From assembly GCA_902805475.1 (NCBI GenBank), contig CADCSX010000003.1:1798001-1862000 (forward strand): a stretch of DNA of 64,000 bases, given 5' to 3'. A model generated the notes under the pieces. That model was not told the origin of the DNA, did no database searches, and saw only the letters and a list, made by a program, of their open reading frames with translations. The stretch is from Entonaema liquescens (lineage: Eukaryota; Ascomycota; Sordariomycetes; Xylariales; Xylariaceae). This document shows positions 58,418-64,000 of this stretch, piece by piece. How positions within the stretch are numbered: the stretch's first letter is position 1; each line of letters opens with the position of its first letter. The position numbers were made by a program, and so were the translations under genes.

Positions 58418-60903
58418 ATGTCGACAACCCCGCAGGGCACTCCGCAGAGTACTCTGCGCCAGCGGAATGTCCCCGGTTCTTCTAAAAAGAAGAATGGTAG
58501 TTCTTCTGATGATATAGACTCGGAGCTCGACAGCCTCGTCAAGGCCAATAAGCAAGCTACCAATAAACACTCAGAATGGGATTACAAGGTCGCCTTAACT
58601 ATTATCACCACCTTAGCCTTCATTTCGAGATTTTGGGGCATCAGCCACCCTAACGAAGTCGTCTTCGATGAGGTTCACTTCGGTAAAGTAAGTAGAGACC
58701 ACTTGCAAATATATTTCTCTCCAGGCTTCTGATGGAAAGTATATAAACGACACCTGCTAATTCCTGTTCTTCTAATTAGTTCGCTTCGTTCTATCTCGAG
58801 AGAACTTATTTCTTCGATGTCCACCCACCGTTCGGAAAACTCCTTTTCGCCCTTATGGGCTGGCTTGTAGGATACGATGGCCACTTTCACTTCGAGAACA
58901 TCGGTGATTCGTATATAGCGAACAAGGTCCCTTATGTGGCTTTCCGCTCTATGCCCGCACTCCTCGGCTCGTTGACCGTCTCGGTGACCTTCCTCATCAT
59001 GTGGGAGTCAGGATACAGTCTCCCAGCATGTATCGTCGCTGCTGGTCTCGTTCTTCTGGATAACGCCCACATCGGTCAGACTAGGTTAATTCTGCTTGAT
59101 GCCACCCTTGTATTGGCTATGGCATGCAGTTTACTGTGCTACATCAAGTTCTATAAGTTAAGACACGAGCCTTTTAGCCGTAAGTGGTGGAAATGGCTTA
59201 TCTTGACCGGCTTCGCGCTCTCTTGCGATATTTCCACCAAGTATGTTGGACTCTTTGCCTTTGTTACTATCGGCTCTGCTGTCATCATCGACTTATGGGA
59301 TCTGCTCGACATTAAACGGCCCGGCGGCGCATTGGACCTTCGAGAATTCGCTTACCACTTCGGTGCTCGTGCTCTTGGGTTAATTATTATCCCTTTCCTG
59401 TTTTACCTGTTCTGGTTCCAGGTTCACTTCGCCATCCTGACGCGGTCTGGTCCGGGCGACGATTTCATGACCCCTGAGTTCCAAGAGACGTTATCTGACA
59501 ACGTCATGCTAGCCAATTCTATCGGCATTGACTACTATGACACCATTACTATACGTCACAAAGAAACCAAAGCGTATCTTCACAGCCACGACGCGAAATA
59601 CCCTCTCCGCTACGATGATGGCCGAGTTTCTAGCCAAGGTCAACAGGTGACAGGATATCCCTACAACGATACCAACAACTATTGGCAAATTCTCCCCGCT
59701 AATGATGATCATCAAATGGGTCGCCATGTCAAGAACCACGAGCTAGTCAGACTACGACACCTGGTGACAGATACAGTTCTATTATCCCATGACGTTGCTT
59801 CCCCTTACTATCCCACTAACCAGGAGTTTACCACTGTACCCCTAGCTGACGCGTACGGAACTCGTTCGGCGGATACTCTTTTCGAGGTCCGGATTGAGCA
59901 CGGTAAACCTAACCAGGAGTTCAAGAGCGTTTCCAGCCATTTCAAATTGATTCATAATCCCAGCAAAGTAGCAATGTGGACTCACTCGAAGCCTCTTCCA
60001 GAGTGGGGCCACAAGCAGCAGGAGATCAATGGAAACAAGCAGATTGCACCCAGCTCTAACGTTTGGATCGTAGAGGACGTTCCATCTGTTCCGGCTGACT
60101 CCCCCCGCCGACAGAGGCAAGAGCGCCAGGTTAAGACTTTGCCGTTCCTTAGGAAGTGGTTTGAGCTGCAGCGCTCTATGTTCTGGCACAACAGCCAATT
60201 GACTAGCAGCCACCCATATGCTAGCCAGCCGTACCAATGGCCATTCCTACTAAGAGGTGTCAGTTTCTGGACACAGAACGAAACCCGCCAGCAGATTTAC
60301 TTCCTGGGCAACCCGATTGGTTGGTGGATTGCTAGCAGTTTGATTGCTGTTTATGCTGGTATTGTCGGTGCTGACCAAGTATCTCTACGCCGTGGCATCG
60401 ATGCCTTGGACCATCGTAAGTTATAATTCTATCATCCCGTTTCTATTCAGCAGCTAACCGAGTTCAAAGGCACACGCTCTCGCCTTTATAACTCTACGGG
60501 GTTCTTTTTCCTAGCCTGGGCTACACATTACTTCCCATTCTTTACTATGGGACGTCAACTTTTCTTACATCACTACCTCCCTGCTCATCTCGCATCATGC
60601 CTTATCGTTGGTTCTCTACTTGAATTTGTATTCAACGCTGAACCGTCTGCCGAGGAGCCCTCCTATCATGAGATCAAGTCAGGCAAGAAGCCCGCTCCAG
60701 GTCCTCAGCGACACATTACTGCCCGGGAGAGGTTTGCTGGTCAGAGTATGATCCCAGCATGGATTGCATGTGCTGTCATCCTTTCTTTGGTCTTTGCCGG
60801 CTGGTACTTCTTCTTGCCGCTGACCTACGGTTACCCTGGCCTCAGCGTGGACCAAGTCCTTCGACGGAAGTGGCTCGGATACGATCTTCACTTCGCTAAA
60901 TAA
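58418..60903 (+). CDS. PMT4: Protein O-mannosyltransferase, Pmt4 subfamily
   Basis: Three exons: 58418-58687, 58780-60415 and 60470-60903; 779 aa, normal for Pmt4. It transfers mannose from dolichol-phosphate-mannose to Ser/Thr of membrane and secreted proteins in the ER lumen; Pmt4 works as a homodimer and favours membrane-anchored substrates. The DE catalytic motif is D84-E85 (DEVHFGKFASFYLERTYFFDVHPPFGKLL), which is closer to Pmt4 than to Pmt1/2. Multiple membrane spans flank a large lumenal loop with MIR repeats (about 330-530), including YLHSHDAKYPLRY and GQQVTGYPYNDTNNYW. The HHYLPAHLASCL block near the C-terminus is diagnostic. Intron 2 ends in AAG. It converges with the prenylcysteine lyase gene. 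Confidence 0.97.
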
Positions 60904-61296
60904 GGGAGTAAAATTTGGTGAAATGGAATGAGGACTAGGTAATCCTGGTATGTAAACCATAATCTTAGGAGACGATGTAGACACAGGTGTACAATGGGGC
61001 ACAGCATCTAAGGGGCGAAATGGATAGGTTAGGCAGGCTTTGCGTTGATCCAAAGGCAATGGAGAAAAAAGTCTGTTTTGTGATAACGAAAAAAGCATCA
61101 TCTGGTTTTTTTTGGACCCCGTTACCTGTGTAATCAGGACTTCTGTAATCTATATAGAGGCGAATACGGAAATCAAATCTCGTTTCTTCGTAAAAAAAAA
61201 CCATACAAAGATGCTCCTCGGTGATTAAGGGTTATGTGATCCATGGTGATATCTAACCTGTGTTTATATTTTAGGAGAACCATCCATTCCCATCTC
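60904..61296. other. Convergent intergenic spacer
   Basis: About 0.4 kb between the 3' ends of PMT4 and the prenylcysteine lyase gene; AT-rich with T8 and A9 runs. No gene. Confidence 0.55.
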
Positions 61297-63171
61297 TTAT
61301 CCCCATAGTCCATTAATAAGTTGCTCCGCAACTATCTTACCAGCTACGCAGCTTGTGTCAACTGTACTTGCAATCATGTTAATGGGCGACGTCCACCACA
61401 GTCCTTTGTCGGACAGCTTGAATGGCGGAAACCGGCTAGTTGGGAACATATAGGGGTAGGCGTTTTCAAGCTAATAAATGACTTAGTATCCAATTCTCAC
61501 GTTGCGGTCTGATAGAACTCACCTCCTTCTGATACAACCAAGTGATTCCCAGGTTCAGTTGTTCCAACTGCTCTACTGCATCGCTGTCCGCGATAGCTCG
61601 GTACAGGTATTCGATGGAGCTATGGCCATCCTCTTCAATCCGGACGATTTCCCTAACAAACGCCAACTCCCTAACACCTCCAAGGGCGTTCTCGAGAAAG
61701 AGCACCTGTTCTACGTCGCCGCCGTAGTTATCGATTCTCCTCGGCACCGTAAAGAACGTGACGTGTGCGCTGTGATACGCCAGAGCTGAGGCGGCTTCGA
61801 CGTCTTCTGCGGAGGCCGCGCGGTATAGATCGAGCCTTGGAGCGGCGAGGATGACCTTGTCGAACGGCGCGGCTTGGAAACGGCCTGAGGTGCTGGGGCC
61901 GCTATATTGGACGAGCCACGCGTATTCATCCTCGCTGATGTGCTCGTACTTGATGCCGTGGACTTCTGTGGATGTTCGGACGTGTGCGCCGATGGCGCTG
62001 ACGATCAACTCAAGTCTCTCGATAAGCTCGCCGCCAACATATGCGTTGGCGGTGTCTTCTATACCCGCGGCGAGCATCAGAGCTAAGGCACTGATATCGG
62101 ACATGCTCTGCGAGTATACGCGGCCTACTTCAGGGACGAGGACTTCGGGTACGTAGGCACCGCCGATACCGCGGTCGTTGAGCTCGTTCTGTGTGGATTT
62201 CTTCACGTAGTCGAAGATACCGATGGAGACCATTAGTTGTGCGATATCCGGTAATAGTGGCAAATCTACTAGGCGATCTTGTAGCTCCGCGCCCTGTTTC
62301 GCCATGGCGCCGGCGGACCACACCGAGCTGCCGTACTGGAATATCAAACCCATCCAGTCAAAGAACGGCGTCCTGGTGTAAGGCCGGGTTGTCTGTGCGG
62401 CGACACGATCGCCGGTGAAGCTAGGAAAGGTTAACGTCACGCTACTTGGACTGTGAATAAAATGAAGAACATACTAGCTGACTCGTTGACTACCAGCCTC
62501 GGAGATCTCGACCTTGTCCCCGAGCGTCTTCTCCGATGTCTTTGTGAACAGCGGGTTGCCCCATAATAAGGCGGTGCCGGCAATGTCCTCGGCGATAATA
62601 GGATCCTGCGTGGGATCATCATAGGGAAAGACGGGTCTGCCGTTGGAACTGTTGAGAGAGAGCTGGCCCCCAATTAAGGGGGCAGACTCGAATATAGTGA
62701 TATCAACATGGATACCTCGAGCCAAGGCTCTGTGGTATAAGTGCTGAGCCGCAGATATGCCAGCCGGTCCAGCGCCTTACATATGAGTTAGATGTAATCT
62801 TATTTCTAGGAAGACATTTTAAGATACTTCGATATTTACATACCTATAATAGCGACAGAGTAAATAGGAGGCGGTGGGGGTACGAATGGATTCTGAAAAT
62901 GCCCGAAGAGGGTCGGGAGATAGATGATGAAAGCAATGAGAAGGAAAAGCACCAAACCCAGTACTCCCATGCGAGCGTATAGCCATCTAGGGCTGTCGGT
63001 ATGAGCTTCTGCTGATTTGTATTCAGTTCGGACTAAGGGAGTACTCTCGGACGGTCGAGAACGGCTCCACGAGCTAGATGCTACGGGATAACACGAGTAA
63101 GCTGGCGGCGGGGATGCGCTCCGATAGCTCGGGGCGGGGGTTGAGCCTGGTGTGTAGTTGTATTTCGCCAT
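61297..63171 (-). CDS. Prenylcysteine lyase-like FAD enzyme with N-terminal membrane anchor
   Basis: Four exons: 63171-62844, 62775-62475, 62420-61523 and 61470-61297; 566 aa. It starts with a 67-residue Pro/Ser/Tyr-rich segment containing PPPAY (21-25), then a membrane span at about 68-89. A Rossmann FAD motif rebuilt across intron 1 (VAIIGAGPAGIS, from G110) and a prenylcysteine lyase domain follow. The last exon was placed from family sequence: AYPYMFPTSRFPPFKL and IASTVDTSCVAGKI. Such enzymes oxidatively cleave farnesyl- or geranylgeranylcysteine to free Cys and the prenyl aldehyde after turnover of prenylated proteins, usually in the lysosome or vacuole. For intron 2 I chose the 54-nt version with a CCTTTCCTAG acceptor over shorter in-frame options (24 or 33 nt). 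The anchored topology fits vacuolar delivery. Confidence 0.88.
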
Positions 63172-64000
63172 TATTCCAGAGCGGCCGGGATGATGGTGCA
63201 GATTCCCATCAGATAGACTACAACAAATAATGTATGAAGTAGTCGAGTAGTATGCTCAGTTGCATCTCAAGAGAATTCACTATACTACGTAGGTCGTTGT
63301 AACTTGTAAGATGAGGAAGCCTGAGAGCCTTGCCTACGACCGGAACCGGGCGCAGCTTTCCCCACTGTTGACAACAAGCAAAAGTTGTTGCGAGCTGCGA
63401 AGTTGAAATGTGATAGATGACATATGGAAGAGAGCTTTTATTGGTCTAGGTATTTGTTACACAACACGGCCATATCCGCTGAGCACTGAAGGAAAGAGAC
63501 GGAAAGGGTCATACTTGCCATGTAGAGGTGGTACCTATAAACGTGGACTTGGTAGTATTCATAGGTAACTTATCTTATCTACCCGAGACTACGGTCGAGA
63601 CTAAAATCTCGCGCGATCCAATTACTGCAATTATTGGGTAACGCAAAGATTTGGGTGTTTGTCTATTTCGTATTGGATGAAGACGAGACTTTCAAGCATG
63701 GCAATTGCATATACTTATGGCTACATCGAATATTAGTTTAAGAGCCTCACCCACGAGGAATTAATCAACTCCTTTATGATTCCCGGAAAGTATCGTAATG
63801 GTGTTATGATAACTCTCAAGTCCCGACGCTGTCGTATCCCACATCTGCGGTAGTTATGATAATTCTGTGCGATATATTACATCTACACACTTTCAAGAGC
63901 AAGTATAATATATTTCGTATTTTAACAATATTAGCTCACTTTAATCCTCATCTCGCCAAACTTCAGTCGTAAGACGCCTTTCCCGCGATTGCGTGCGTAC
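63172..64000. other. Terminal region, no gene seen
   Basis: About 0.8 kb from the prenylcysteine lyase start to the window edge: its promoter, then AT-rich DNA. No supported frame reaches the edge. Confidence 0.5.

Noticed and set aside
62430..62474. Very short intron (24 or 33 nt) in the prenylcysteine lyase gene
   Set aside because: A 54-nt intron ending in CCTTTCCTAG also keeps the frame and has normal length and a pyrimidine tract.
1..64000. Transposons, RIP-degraded repeats or CRISPR arrays
   Set aside because: No transposase, reverse transcriptase or terminal repeats were seen, and no spacer-repeat arrays; spacers are AT-rich but not extremely so.

Overview
The window is a stretch of nuclear genome from a filamentous ascomycete (Pezizomycotina; Sordariomycetes-like is my guess, not proven). 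The evidence is short GT-AG introns (mostly about 50-80 nt), dense protein genes on both strands, and families typical of these fungi: an RCR-type chitin regulator, a fibroin-3-related membrane protein, a secreted tyrosinase, Pmt4, Per1 and an Mmf1-type RidA. I find 22 protein-coding genes. I recognise no rRNA, tRNA, transposon or CRISPR array.

Layout. 0-9 kb: a STIMATE-family membrane protein (+), an unknown zinc-ribbon protein (+), then two single-span membrane proteins on the minus strand (fibroin-3-like and RCR). 9-12 kb is mostly empty. 12-19 kb: ARL8 (-) diverges from RPA135 (+). 19-37 kb is a run of plus-strand genes: tyrosinase, ammonium transporter, family X DNA polymerase (Pol4), PhoD-type phosphatase with 12 exons, PRMT1 and riboflavin synthase. 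38-47 kb: MUS81 (-), phosphoacetylglucosamine mutase (+), a GH5 mannanase-like secreted enzyme (-) and PER1 (+). 48-56 kb: a C2H2 transcription factor (-), a Gln-rich protein (-) and an orphan ORF (+), with long non-coding spacers. 56-63 kb: RidA/Mmf1 (-), PMT4 (+) and a prenylcysteine lyase-like flavoprotein (-).

Most genes are unrelated housekeeping functions. A loose theme is wall and surface biogenesis: UDP-GlcNAc supply (AGM1), chitin regulation (RCR), O-mannosylation (PMT4), GPI-anchor remodelling (PER1), a mannanase-like hydrolase and a tyrosinase. I see no operon-like or metabolic-cluster organisation.

The most notable structural observation is that three genes (fibroin-3-like, riboflavin synthase and the Gln-rich protein) each carry a single-base frameshift at or beside a G/C homopolymer of 3-4 bases. 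This may be a shared sequencing artefact or real lesions. Other points of interest are very small exons (14 and 20 nt) in three conserved genes, a likely dual-start mitochondrial/cytosolic RidA, and an N-terminal cytosolic and membrane extension on the prenylcysteine lyase. I found no convincing new multi-gene system.
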